Shown here: in pieces, positions 22,451-33,837 of the stretch
Numbering within the stretch: position 1 is the stretch's first letter
Layout: every line of letters starts with the position of its first letter
From: Erigeron canadensis
Taxonomy: Eukaryota > Streptophyta > Magnoliopsida > Asterales > Asteraceae
Length of the DNA: 64,000 nt
Reading direction: 5' to 3'
NCBI RefSeq assembly: GCF_010389155.1
Contig: NC_057765.1
Span: 26,290,980-26,354,979 of the forward strand
Translations under genes and position numbers: made by a program
Notes under the pieces: model-generated
Seen by the model: the letters and a program-made list of their open reading frames with translations, nothing else
The model's database searches: none
What the model was told of the DNA's origin: nothing

Positions 22451-23951
22451 TGATGTGTCATATTTTATACCAATTCCCACGTGATTTTAGAACCAATTAT
22501 TCGTTATTTTGATAGTTTTATATCCAACTTTCGATGCTTTGAAGGTGTGTTAAGTGTTTTCAGGTTGGAAATTGATTAAACGAATGAATTGGTCGATTTT
22601 GATGAGTTATGGAAGAAATGGGAGAAGGATTCGGTTGAAATCAAGCGAAAGACAAAGAAAACGAAATCTGGAAGTTGTAACTGCCGTTAACCGCCGTTAC
22701 TAGAGTAACGACCATTATAGAGGGAGTTTGTGGTTTCTCCTGTAACTGGCAGTTAGTGCACAAACGGCCGTTAGTAATTAACTGGCGAGTAACGGCCGTT
22801 AGGCTACTAACGCCCGTTAGTGACCTAGTACAAGTGTAACGACAGTTAGCCCACTAACGGCCGTTACACGCGTATTTTTTATAAAGGTTCAGTTAGGGTT
22901 CTGCACTTGGGACGAATTCTTGGCAAATTTTTATTAGTTTTCTTATAGTTTTTAACACTTTGGAGCAAATAAGTGGTTAGGGTTTTATCTATTTTCAGCC
23001 TTGGATTGTAATCATCATTGCTACCGGATTATCTTCAATCATTTGGTATAATATGATTTCTTTTCTATTTGTTTGTTCTTGTGTTTTTAATATGAGTAGC
23101 TAAATCCTTAGCACCCGCTTGGGTAGTAAGTATGTCATAGGGTCAAATTAATATTGCTTGTGAATGTTGAACAAGGTTTATATGTTTAATCGAAGATCCA
23201 CATTTATTTGGATTTAAATATTGTTTCCAACTTTTATATTAATTGATTGATAATTGTAATTAGAAGTTCGGGAGAAATCTATGTCATTGTCAATTGATTT
23301 ATGAAATGGTTAATCGGTCTATAATTAACCTAAAATCGTTGGTGTTCGGGAGAAATCAACAATAAAGATTAAAAACAATTAAATTCATTTCGAGTGTGTC
23401 AACGCTTATGATAGAGGGATCCGATTAGACGAATAAGCAGTTCGGGAGAAAGCTTTCAAAAGATTAAATCATAAAACCAACTCAGGTATTTAATGCTTAA
23501 CTGTTTAGAGTAGAAATTAAATGCGGGAGCAATAATTATGCTTTGAGCAGTTAAAGTTTCAAATATAACGGGAGTTCATCTTGTCTACCCTTTGAGTCGT
23601 TCAACAAATGCAAGTAATATTTAGACCCGATGATTGACATGTGAGCTGACCCAAGTAGGTGTTCATTTTAAATCTGTGTTAAGATTCAACAACCAAATAT
23701 TCTCTTGCGATTAATCCTACGGGATTACTAACTTTTCTTACTAACTTTTGCAACGTGACAATTCGGTCACAAAACCCCCCTTTGAATCTGAATCACTTTA
23801 CTATAACATTTGCTTAATAAGTCCTTGTGTTCGATCTCGGTTTACCAAGTCAACTATATTGCATACGAACGGGTACACTGCCCGCAAGTGTGTAGTAGTC
23901 AGTAGCTAGGTATTTCGTGTTTATAAATTTAAGACTAGAAAATACACATCA
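22451..23951 (+). mobile_element. Solo LTR, 1501 bp, with 5-bp target-site duplication
   Basis: The segment begins TGATGTGTCATA and ends AATACACATCA, so the ends form an 8-bp inverted repeat TGATGTGT/ACACATCA. It is flanked by ATATA on both sides (22446-22450 and 23952-23956); this duplication is low complexity and weaker evidence than usual. The interior has a cluster of ACGGCCGTTA palindromes and three TTCGGGAGAAA blocks. The motif style suggests a Ty3/gypsy Tat-type LTR (inference). No internal coding region adjoins. Confidence 0.75.
22675..22873. repeat. Cluster of TAACGGCCGTTA-type palindromes
   Basis: About eight exact or near copies of the self-complementary core ACGGCCGT with flanking TA, in both orientations, within 200 bp of the solo LTR. 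The region is much more GC-rich than its surroundings. Confidence 0.8.
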
Positions 23952-23956
23952 ATATA

Positions 23957-26030
23957 TATACACGATAAGTTATTCTCCCCTATGTATCTTTTCTAATATT
24001 TTTCTATACATTATTCATCTATTATTGACTGTGGATGGTTGATTGTTGTATTGTTGATCTAAAGTTAATAACATGTACAAATTTTATACTTTATGCACTA
24101 ATAAGTAAAGATCATTTCTCCGCGAGACTTGCGTAGAAATCACTCGTAAAGAAATGATTTTTCAGTACGTATAAACAATTTTAATATACAAGTATTCAAA
24201 CATGACCTAACTTATTATGATGGGTTTCTTTCTGGGTCATTTGAGTTGACATCAAATGGGTTTGTTTTAAGTCAAACGGGTTGTTTTTGGGTCAAGTGAC
24301 TTGACGAGTCGACATATCAAATGGGTTGGTTTTGGGTCAATTAAGTCAATAAGGTTGATGAGGTTGGTTTTGGTTTGGGTCAAGTCAGTCAATTACTTGA
24401 CCTAAAACCATCAATTGTGTTGGCGATTGATTTGGGGTCAAATGGGTCAATATCATTTATTATTAACTTTAAAAAGTTATTCAGGATGTCGGGTTGAAAA
24501 CTCAACTCAGATTCGATCCGAAAAAAACTAAGTTAATGGGTAGAAAGATTTAGACGGTTTGGCTTTCGGGGTCGATCGGGTTTCAGTGTGTGATACATAG
24601 ATATTTTTAATTTAAAAGTAAATACAGTATATTTCAAGTCATATATTTTTGAATTGTTAGTATTACACTAAAGGGTAGCAGTGCAATGCGGCATTGGTGA
24701 TTGGTGGCAGTGGTGACACAGTGACGGATGGTGGCGGTGACAATAGCAGTGTTAGTCATGAGCAGGGGTCAAAACCCGACCAGAGCCGTGCAAACCCGAT
24801 GCCCGACAATGCAATAAAATTCAATCCATCGTTTTCTTATCAGATATACGTATTTGTTTAAAATAACTGTTATTAACCCGATTTTAGTAACATACGTGCC
24901 CATCAAGTTTCGATATTTTTTTTATAATTTTCTTTATGTCTTTTATTCGTGTAGGGGTGTCAATAAAGTCGGGTTCAGATTGACGAGTTGAAAATATCCA
25001 GCTTGATAAATTTTAGATCGGAAAACTAACTTGAACCTACTAACAAGATAATCCGAAACTAACTAACCAACCTAAAATAATCAGGTTGGCAGGTTGGTGG
25101 ATGGGTTTAGGGTTGATAGGTTAAACGGGTGCTGGGTTGGGAGGTTAACGGATTAATTTTAAGTTTTGATATTTTTTATAATATTTTTTTTATGTCTTTT
25201 ATTTGTATAGGGGTGTTAATAAGTTCGGGTTGACAAGTTGAAAATATCTAGCTTGATAAATTTTGGGTCAAAAAACTAATCCGAACCTCTAACCAGATAA
25301 CCCAAACTAACTCACCAACCTAAAATAATCAAGTTGGCTGGTTGGCGGATGGATTTAGGGTTGATAGGGTTAGCGTTTTATGTTACATGTTAATAATAAA
25401 AGTTGGATATTTGCATTTTTGTCAATTTATTTTATCTTTGTATATAAAGTTTAACATGTTTCGTATATTCTTAACTATATATTGTTTCTAACCCGGTCAA
25501 CGACCGGATAGATCTAGTTATGAAGGGTGATTGTATGCTTAATGATACGTCTTTTTATACATCTAATTTTTAATTTCAAAGGAAACTTGATTATTCGGGA
25601 AAACCTCCATCTTCAGACTAGGGAACATATTTTGTTCACATCCGGTTTAGAGAAAAACCAAAAACCCATTTAAAATAAGAAAAATTTTCTTTGTGAAAAT
25701 TTGAAAGTAGGACTAAATGATCCTAAAGCCGCATATTAACACAACTAATATATAGTTGGCTTGACTAGTTGAATGTCCTATACCAAATGGTTAGTACTAT
25801 AGTAAACAACACTAACCAAAACCCATAAACTAATTTAATTACAATAATTCTTTTGGTATTCTTTTTTGTAACATTTGGATACAAACTTGCTGGATTAATC
25901 TCTGATCTCTCTATCAATGTAACTAATAACTTGATCAAATTTTCCCCTCCCAACAACAGTTTGTTGTAACCCACACTATCATTAGCCCCACACCACCAGC
26001 AACCAATATTTTACAACCCCACCCCCACTT
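23957..26030. other. Intergenic DNA with degenerate repeats
   Basis: No gene. 24220-24590 is a simple-sequence-like run of GGGTCAA/GGGTTG motifs. A repeat pair is listed separately. The AGP promoter occupies the right end. Confidence 0.5.
24951..25371 (+). repeat. Direct repeat of about 170 bp, two copies
   Basis: Copies at about 24951-25125 and 25203-25371 share TAGGGGTGT, GAGTTGAAAATATC, AGCTTGATAAATTTT, CCTAAAATAATCA and GGGTTGATAGG. They are diverged. The AGGGGTGT opening resembles the terminus of the hAT-like element at 13662, so they may be fragments of related elements; no target-site duplications were found. Confidence 0.7.
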
Positions 26031-26037
26031 TCACCCA

Positions 26038-26045
26038 TATATATA
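26038..26045 (+). promoter_or_regulatory. TATA box of the arabinogalactan-protein gene
   Basis: TATATATA in the context CACCCATATATATACACC, about 180 bp before the start codon. It is followed by a C/T-rich leader (CCCTCTCACACACAC), typical of strongly transcribed plant genes. Confidence 0.6.
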
Positions 26046-26222
26046 CACCCCTTGTATCTATCCCTCTCACACACACATATTTCCACTTCCCACTTTTTCA
26101 TAATTTAACTTCTTTATAATCTTTCACCACTAAGTTTTACTTTTTACACTTTTACCACTATATATCTTCACTTAATTTTTAAGGGTTTTACTACTCTCCT
26201 TTTAACATTAACTTAGGCCATC

Positions 26223-28551
26223 ATGAATCACAACGCCGCCGTTCTCACGGCATTCATCTGCATTGTCATCTCAACTGCCGCCGGTCAATCTCCGGCATCT
26301 TCCCCCACCGCCACCCCTGCCCCACCAACCACCACATCACCACCACCAGCCTCCTCCACCCCACCACCAGTGAGCACCCCACCACCAGTGAGCACTCCAC
26401 CACCAGTGAGCACCCCACCACCGGTTGCCGTTCCAGTGTCATCACCACCACCAGCAGCCACCCCACCTCCCGTCGCTTCACCACCACCAGCAGCCACCCC
26501 ACCACCCGTTGCTACTCCACCACCAGTTGCCACCCCACCACCAGCCACTCCACCGCCAGCGCCTCTAGCTTCCCCACCTGCTCCGGTCCCAGTTTCAGCT
26601 CCCAGTGTGACTCCAGTAGCTGCACCATCTCCTTTGGCTTTAAGCCCACCGGCACCACCCACCGGAGCTCCTTCTCCGGCGCTCTCCACTGATCTGTCCC
26701 CTGCACCTTCTGCTACTGACGTGGTAAATACATACACTTTCCAGATCTGATCTATACTAACTAGTATATTACATTAATACATATACATATATAGCTTACA
26801 TACAAAGATGCGCATTTTTAGCAATCTTCCATAGCTACTTGCTAAACTGCGCCTTATTAATATAACTTTTACTAGATCTGAACATTTTGTTAAAAGTTTA
26901 TGTATATAGACAAAAAGTAGTCAGTATTTTTCAAATCAGGAATATTTTTTGTTTGTGGGTTTTGAAATTAGAAATTTAGCTATTATGCGTACGTTAGCCA
27001 TTGGAGCAAAATCTAGCTAATGTGAGCCTGTCTAGTGTGTTGGATTTTGTGTTTTGAAGGTAGGGATCACGTGTGTCGTGTTGGTTTTTTAGATATATAC
27101 GTACAAATTGCAATAATGTGTTGTTTACTTGTACATTTGCTCTTGAGAACCTTACACAAGTTGTACTCCTCTATTAAAAAAGAAAAATTAGATCTTGGTA
27201 TCATTGGACATTTGGACTCTTGTCTCGTTGGGAGGAAATCGGTTCAATCTTGACATTGAATAGCGTAAGAGTAGAGTAGATTTGTCTTATAAAACAAATA
27301 AAAAGATCTTGGTAACTACTCATTATTACAGTATGTTTTTAAAGTTAAAGTTAAACAAATATTAAGTGTGTGACAATATATATTACGTTAGATTATGTTT
27401 CTAATACGAACCCAAGTGGTCAGAGGCACTCTTTTTTTACCCTAAGTTTTGATTTTAATCTTTAAGGATGACAAACCTTGTGTTTTTCCTCCGAATACCT
27501 ATAACGGGACATGATTAACATCTTGTTGTTTAGGGTACGTGTAAAGTTTCACCATTATATTGTGAGGTTTCACTATGTCGTATTCCGACTGAATGTTTGA
27601 AAAACAAAATACGAGTGCATATATATATATATATATGGGTGATGAGATGATGCGCGCCTAAATTAGATTCCAATGCCTTAAAGAATTAAGATTAGCCCAA
27701 GATAATACAAGCGGATAAGGTTAAGGATTTTTGACTTTTGGTGTGAAGTTTTACTCATTGGTATGGGCAAGTGCCAAATTTCAATACCTTTTGAGATCTA
27801 GATCCTTGGGAATTGTTTTCTTTAAGAAGTTTTGTTACAATTTTTTTGGAATGGCCACTTGTCTTGTTACATGACTTTACAACATGTCTTCTTGCATGAC
27901 TTTCAAGTATTGTACAATTATGTTGAACTTCTTATGATTGTTGATCTCTTTCTTAAACAATATTAGAATCGTACCCACATTGGTAACGGGTGAAATATTT
28001 ATAAGTGAAATGATTAAGTAAAATAGATTTAATAAAAAATAAACATATTGATATTGTAAGATAGAAGGGTAAACCCAGCAAAATTGTTATTTTTAAAAGT
28101 TCAGTATAAAGACAGAAGTAGAAAACATGATCTTTTTAGTTTTTTAATGAAGGTTTCTTTGCTGTTCAATAAAGATAAAAGTATACAACAAACTTTTATG
28201 ATGATAACTTGTATTGTAAGCAAAACATTCAATGTCCTTGTATAAAACAAACTTTAATACTGTGTTCCTAAAACTTATGGTTCAAGTGTATCATTCAAAT
28301 TATATAATGAAGCTATAATGAATTTTTTATGCAATGACCCTTGATATACTAAGTGCGCAACAAAAAGTATCATGTGCGATGCTAGAGGCCCAAAGTTTAG
28401 TATTATGTTCACTTTCGTGCACGTTTATGAACCATGTATTTTTTTTGTGACCCGATTTTTGGCATTGACATTGCAGAGTGGTGCACAGAAGATGGGATCA
28501 ATGGTTGGGAGCATTGTTTTTGGATGTGCTCTTATTTACTCGGTACTCTAG
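26223..28551 (+). CDS. Classical arabinogalactan protein, GPI-anchored, two exons (191 aa inferred)
   Basis: Exon 1 is 26223-26723 and exon 2 is 28477-28551. Exon 1 gives an N-terminal signal peptide of about 21 residues (MNHNAAVLTAFICIVISTAA) and a Pro/Ala/Ser/Thr domain full of TPPPV, SPPPA and AP/SP modules, the sites of hydroxyproline O-arabinogalactan addition. Reading on past exon 1 stops after eight poor residues. A GTAAAT donor at 26724 joined to a TTGACATTGCAG acceptor (ends 28476) keeps frame and adds SGAQKMGSMVGSIVFGCALI and four more residues. That tail has the small-residue site and hydrophobic end of a GPI-anchor signal. The product is therefore a cell-surface proteoglycan. It has no lysine-rich domain. 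The 1.75-kb intron is longer than usual. Splicing is inferred, but frame and domain logic both support it. Confidence 0.85.
26724..28476 (+). other. Intron of the arabinogalactan-protein gene
   Basis: A 1753-bp GT-AG intron separating the glycomodule exon from the GPI-signal exon. AT-rich, no gene recognised inside, one short (TA)n tract near 27620. Confidence 0.75.
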
Positions 28552-30220
28552 AGATGAATATTTTTATGCCATCGAGTTGAGCTCTATGTAGTCTTGAGGA
28601 GTTGACTTGATGGTTGAGAACTTTTGCATTGTACTTGTCGTAGCTGTATACATTCTTTTGTGCGGATGCAGTTTCTTGTAACTTTGTGATACTATTGTCG
28701 ACTTTGCTACTATTGCTATTATTATTATTATATTGTTTCGATTTATGCTACATTTTGCTCATCTGTTAGTTGGTTTGGCAACTTAATTTTATAAAGTATG
28801 GTGGTAATTGGTATGCAGTAATACAAGAGTTGAAATTGAATGCAACATTTCGAGGGAACGAGAAAAAAATATTTGGTATATGAATATATAGATTATACTA
28901 TTATGTACTTATATTATTAGCTTTAACTCTTAAACTTTATATGCATAAAATCTTGCTATCCGCCTACATGAATTACCTCCAAACTTAATATATATATTAC
29001 CTCCAAACAACGTCAAAATAGACTTGAAAAGATCACAAAATTAACCTTCGAGATGCTCTACACCTTTCCTGATCTTGAAAATGTATCATCCTATTGTTGC
29101 TGATAAGAAAGTTAGATTTCCTCATATGTTGTGCAAGATTGTTTGGTCATATATATCATTTCAAACTTAAGATTAAGTTCGTAACTTCCTATCGAATTGT
29201 TTTTGTCACATTGCTTTAGAAATATTAAAAGCTATATAAGCATTTTTGTAGTCACACTTACATAAGTTATCTACTAAACCAAAATTCTATAAATATATAA
29301 TCAAAGGCTTATGTATAAAGGTTCCATTTGTATATATATTTTGGTGGAATTTTACATATCAAATAGGTTTATTGCTTAGAAATTCTATGTACTTTCTGAT
29401 TTGAACTCATCAGATCATCCAGCCTTTTTCGTTCCTTCTAAGCATCATACTTTTTGAACCACTTTTTTAGATCATTAAAACTTCTAAATATGTAGTCCTT
29501 ATCAGACCTTTTTTAGGTCAAACGACTTCGTCTTGGTAACTAGTTGATCTTGTATGACTTATTTTTAAGTTCTAATGACGGTACAAAACTAAATAGATGT
29601 TAACGATCTAGAGCATAGGCAAATTAAAAAATAAATTAAAGGTGGCCCATTGGGCCATTGATAAGGTTTTAGACCTTGAAAAAATTTATTTGGGTCCGAA
29701 TATTACTTTCTATATCTGTAGAAGTGGATTACAAAGAGGGTTTTCGAGAGTCTTGAGTTTAATCTCAGGTAAGCGTGTTTCAAGTCTTGCATACCGCCTA
29801 GTTGGATGTAATTAACTAACTTGTTGTTAAGAAAAAAAAAATAAAGAAAGAAAGTTTTAGGCAATAAACCGTTTATCAAACCCGTAGCATGGGCTCGACT
29901 CATACTTGTATAGTTGTATGGCCTAAGTATCTACTGAATCAAAAAGTCCAAAAAGATAACAATCACTTAATTAGCTTGGCCCAACCCATTTGACCCATAT
30001 TAGAAAATTAGCCTGTTTTACTCTTCATGTGTCATGTTTGTTAGTGTGGTACTCAAACTTTCTTACCCATTCATTTAGAACACATACCCTTGTACAAAAA
30101 TATGGATCCACAAACATTGGAGCTGCCTAAATTTCGTGTGCAACCTTAGTCTCAACGTACAACAATCACTCCATATGCAATACTCACCTACTCTGAGTTC
30201 ATCACTTTTACCACCCTTCC
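28552..30220. other. Intergenic DNA
   Basis: The AGP 3' UTR lies at the start. The rest is AT-rich without a supportable gene, except for a SINE-like segment listed separately. The right end is the GASA promoter. Confidence 0.5.
29640..29840 (+). mobile_element. Possible tRNA-derived SINE
   Basis: The segment opens GGTGGCCCATTGGGCCATTG and has a box-B-like TTGAGTTTAATCTCAGG near 29753. It ends TAACTTGTTGTTAAG followed by a ten-A run. Head, internal motif and tail fit a plant SINE of about 200 bp. No clear target-site duplication was found, so the call is tentative. Confidence 0.4.
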
Positions 30221-30227
30221 TTAACAT

Positions 30228-30235
30228 TATAAAAA
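30228..30235 (+). promoter_or_regulatory. TATA box of the GASA gene
   Basis: TATAAAAA about 180 bp before the GASA start codon, followed by a C/T-rich leader. Confidence 0.6.
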
Positions 30236-30408
30236 CAAACTCCTTTCTTTACTCTGCAACTACTAAGAACTACCTTTCTACTTCTATATTTACATATTAA
30301 ATTCTTTTATATCTATCTAGCAAGAAAAACAAGCTTACATCTGACTTTTTCTTAGCTTTTAGTCATTTTGTTAGAGTTTCAATTCCAATCTTAAGGCCAA
30401 AAAACCAA

Positions 30409-31074
30409 ATGAGGAAAATTTTCTTGCTTGGAGTGTTCCTATCCCTTTTCCTTGCCACCTTTTTCCTTCAACCTTCCTTGGCCAATATGCAAGGTATCTC
30501 GCTAGTTAACCTTTCGTTATAACGGGCAATCCTAACGATAGCCCATAGAGCCAGCTAGAGTCACCTTGAGGGTACCGGGTTGACCGGCCTCTCAATTTTT
30601 AACTCTGCCTACATTAAAATATGGTCAAAAACCACTTTATGGTTATGTAAATATATATAGCTAATTATAATCATATGAGGACTAAATTAGTCACATGAGC
30701 TATTTAGTGAACTGCTGTTATTATTATTATTATTATTTTTGAACAACAATTGCTGTTAATATTATTAATTAATTTTTTTAACCATGACTGAAAGTTTCAA
30801 CCCACATTATATATTGGTTTTACACATTGACCGCTTGTCTGACAATTGATTGGGATGGTCTTTGTTTCTTAAAGTGTTCTGTAGAAACAGGTGTAAGATA
30901 AGGTGCTTGAAATCAGGATTTCCAGAAAAGTGCATGAAGTTTTGTGAGATATGTTGCCTCAACTGCAAATGTGTGCCTACTACCACTACTGATACGAATA
31001 CGTTTGGGAACAAGCACGAATGCCCTTGCTATAAAGACAAGAAGAACATCAAAGGAAAATCCAGATGCCCTTAA
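30409..31074 (+). CDS. GASA/snakin-type cysteine-rich secreted peptide, two exons (94 aa inferred)
   Basis: Exon 1 is 30409-30493 and exon 2 is 30875-31074. Exon 1 encodes a strong signal peptide (MRKIFLLGVFLSLFLATFF, then a cleavage region ending ANMQ). A CAAG|GTATCT donor and a TTTGTTTCTTAAAG acceptor join in phase 1. The result opens the domain with FCRNRCKIRC and keeps all 12 cysteines in the GASA spacing: Cx3Cx3Cx8Cx3Cx2CCx2CxC, then CVP, a CPCY pair, and a final RCP before the stop. GASA peptides are secreted or wall-located, gibberellin-regulated, and act in growth and antimicrobial defence. The usual VPxGTxGN loop is replaced by VPTTTTDTNTFGN, a few residues longer. The intermediate Lys-rich linker of many members is missing, so the prepeptide is short. 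Confidence 0.88.
30494..30874 (+). other. Intron of the GASA gene
   Basis: A 381-bp GT-AG intron in phase 1, containing a (TTA)n microsatellite near 30718-30738. Confidence 0.75.
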
Positions 31075-31141
31075 AACTACAGTAGCAGTGCTAGCTATAG
31101 AGACAAGAACAACAACACAGGCAAACCCAAATGCCATTGCG
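31075..31141 (+). pseudogene. Decayed duplicate of the GASA C-terminal coding segment
   Basis: Directly after the GASA stop, 31094-31138 (GCTATAGAGACAAGAACAAC onward) aligns with the last coding bases at 31028-31072 (GCTATAAAGACAAGAAGAAC onward) at a 66-bp offset. Translated, the copy reads YRDKNNNTGKPKC against YKDKKNIKGKSRC of the gene. The upstream CPC of the domain has changed in the copy. It looks like an old 66-bp tandem duplication now in the 3' UTR. Confidence 0.65.
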
Positions 31142-32585
31142 TTTTATTTTCATTGCTTCCTTACCATCACACACACTATTTTATGTTTGGTCTTAGTTTA
31201 TGTAATGGGCTCTTATGTCTCTCTAGTTATCTGTGAAATAAATGGACACATTTTCTACTTTGTCATCATTAATCTCATATGGACATTTTAAATTTGTATC
31301 TTTCCCTGATTTAAACCAATGAAAAACATTATCTGACAAGTTAAACGATTTGTAAGAATTGAAAATTAGATCGGTTTGAGAGTTCCAACTTCCATATTGA
31401 GTCTCCAAAGCAGATTAATTAGTATCACCTCATAAGGTATTTTTGGATGGTATTTTGCAACTATCACTAGAAATCAATATATGATACATCATATTAAGGA
31501 TGGTATTTTCAGAAGGGTGTCGTATCTCTGACAAATTTGGCCATACAACATAATTAATAACCAAATTAAAGTAAGTTAAACTATAATAAAGACACTACCT
31601 TATTCTCATCACTCTCTTTTAATGACACGGCATACTTTTTCACCACAAAAATCCCATATTTATTCTCATACCGGAGGTGGTTCACAAAGATTCTTATCTG
31701 CACCCACTCTAATGTGAGTGTTTTCCATCTTTGATCGCAGATTAAGCAACCGTGATCATCCTCGATGGAAAATGCCTTTGGAGTCCATATTAGAGTGTCG
31801 AAAGTTGTACAAACAGAATCTCTATCCTTAAACTTAAAAAATTCTCTATGTCGAAATAACGTATTGATAAAAAGAAGAAACTACACACCAAAACAATAAA
31901 CACTCCTACTAAAGCCCATATAATTGAGAAAACCAATGATAGGATCATAAACAACACATAAAGTAACATATAAAGAAAACCAATAATCCTATCGGATCAA
32001 CAAGCATAGAATAATATTAGTTCTAGACAGCAAAAACAATTATGACTCCCAAAATGTTTACATCACTGATGCTATAACAATTATTAATAGCACATACGCT
32101 CTTGAGTATCATTCATCTTGAGTGTTATTCATTTTGATTTGCAGATCTTGGAGTGTCGGAAGACTAGCTGTTGTAAGCTTGCGGGCCCTATTTTCTTCAC
32201 CTTTTCTCCCGTCTTCAGAACGTGGCCGTGCCACTATGGCTTTGAGAACGTGAGTATGGCAGCGAGAATCTGGCTTAGGCCTAACAATTCTTAATAGTCT
32301 ATGCTTTTGAGGGTTGTTAAACATTACGGTATAACAATTTGTGTTAAGCTGAAGTGTATAGTAAAGGGACCGATATTGTAATTATTACATAGTTAACTAA
32401 GCCTAAGTAATACTCCGTATTTTGTTTGACCTTAATCATAGTTTTAACCTATCGCTATCTGTTTTTCTTTTCAGCCGCCCGGCCCCTTGATTTCCCTTTA
32501 AGCAGTCAATCATTTTCCTTTACATTTCTACCACTTGTTTTGCCTTAATTAAATGATCTTTAACACTTCATTAGTTTTACTACTA
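31142..32585. other. Intergenic DNA; probable original promoter side of the TNL gene
   Basis: No convincing gene. A 71-codon minus-strand frame at 32109-32324 has no recognisable feature. Before the copia element inserted, 32340-32590 would have been joined to the TIR exon now at 45088, so this stretch is the likely original promoter and leader of that gene (inference from the insertion geometry). Confidence 0.5.
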
Positions 32586-32590
32586 AAAGG

Positions 32591-33563
32591 TGTAAGTCCC
32601 AACTATTACTAGATGGGTGCTGAAGACACCTCTATGTTGATGGTGAGTGAACTTTGCAACACGATCAATTAATCTGGATATGACCAGTTTAGATTGATCG
32701 TGTACCAGGTTAACTGGAGTTAATGTATAAAGGTGACAGAATATGTAAATTAATACATTGCAATAATATAAATGACAAGTATGTAAACTGGTGAGACAAT
32801 ATGTAATTTTCAAGTGTATTTTATTTATTTATTGTTTAAATAAAATACAAGGTTGTTGCGGAACCAAGATAATACATGAATGTAAATATCCTAACAACCC
32901 ATGAATTACAATTGATCTAAACTTGGAAATTCTCCTAAACAATCGAAACACTTAGAGTTGTGAAATGTTCCTTTTTGCGATTGAAAGAATACTGCACAAG
33001 TTCACCAATATTGCAAAATATATGTATTTGCAAAGTTGCTGAAAATGCTTGTGCAAGGACCTCTATTTATAGTCGAAGATTGAGCATGGGGATCTCAACT
33101 TCGACGTACAAATATGGTTGACAGCACACAAAAGTATTGTTTAAATAACCCTTTGTGTGTGTTAAATAAAGTAAGACAAAAGGTTACTTTATTCAACCAC
33201 TCTACATCTTTGCACCTTTATCCAAAGACAATATCATTGCCCGGTTAAAAGGATGTAGAGTAAAAGGTCCTCCTCGTAATCAGTGTAAAGCTTTGTAAGA
33301 GCATTTACACTGGAGGATTCTCCGTTGATTGATCTGGTAGATTGTCAACTGGGCTTCGCTGCCATTGCCAATCTCTGTCTTCCATTTGTTGTCTTTGACT
33401 TCAGCTGGAAGGTCTTCAGATTCTAGTCATCTGATCTCAACAGGAGGAAGTCATCAGTTGCTAAACCTGTACAATGCAACTGGACTTCTAATATTTCGGA
33501 CAATTCCGCATGCTCTCCAGATGTCGCTGGAGAGCTCCAGTTTAGCTTAAACTGGTCCTAACA
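32591..33563 (-). repeat. 3' LTR of the copia element
   Basis: 973 bp. On the minus strand a TATAAATA box lies at 33064-33071, and AATAAA-type polyadenylation signals lie at 32818-32845. Two stem-loop palindromes sit near the U3 end: CTCTCCAG/CTGGAGAG (33513-33534) and CCAGTTTA/TAAACTGG (33537-33555). Confidence 0.93.
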
Positions 33564-33575
33564 AATTCCCCCTAA
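33564..33575 (-). other. Polypurine tract
   Basis: On the minus strand TTAGGGGGAATT directly abuts the 3' LTR, the expected plus-strand priming site. Confidence 0.85.
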
Positions 33576-33837
33576 TTGTCCTGAAATATTGTCAGGTATT
33601 TTCAAACTTGTTTCTATACAAGTTTAAGTTTGAAATACCTGAGTTTGATAAAATCTATTAAGTTTCGAAGACATTTTTATAGATCATCAAATGTCTTGGA
33701 TTTTGTTTTAATTGTATGTAGATCTTATCAGATATCTTACTTGTGAGTTACAATCTGGCAACTTGTATATACACAAAATTTACAAATAAGTTACAAGAAA
33801 GTAAACAAAAATACAAGCAGATAGTTAGAAGGAAAAC

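Noticed and set aside
26266..26737. Long open frames on the minus strand across the AGP exon
   Set aside because: They are mirror images of the proline-codon repeats, giving Gly/Val-rich low-complexity translation; the plus-strand product has a signal peptide and GPI tail.
32109..32324. 71-codon minus-strand frame with many basic residues
   Set aside because: No family features or promoter/splice context; treated as intergenic DNA near the old TNL promoter.
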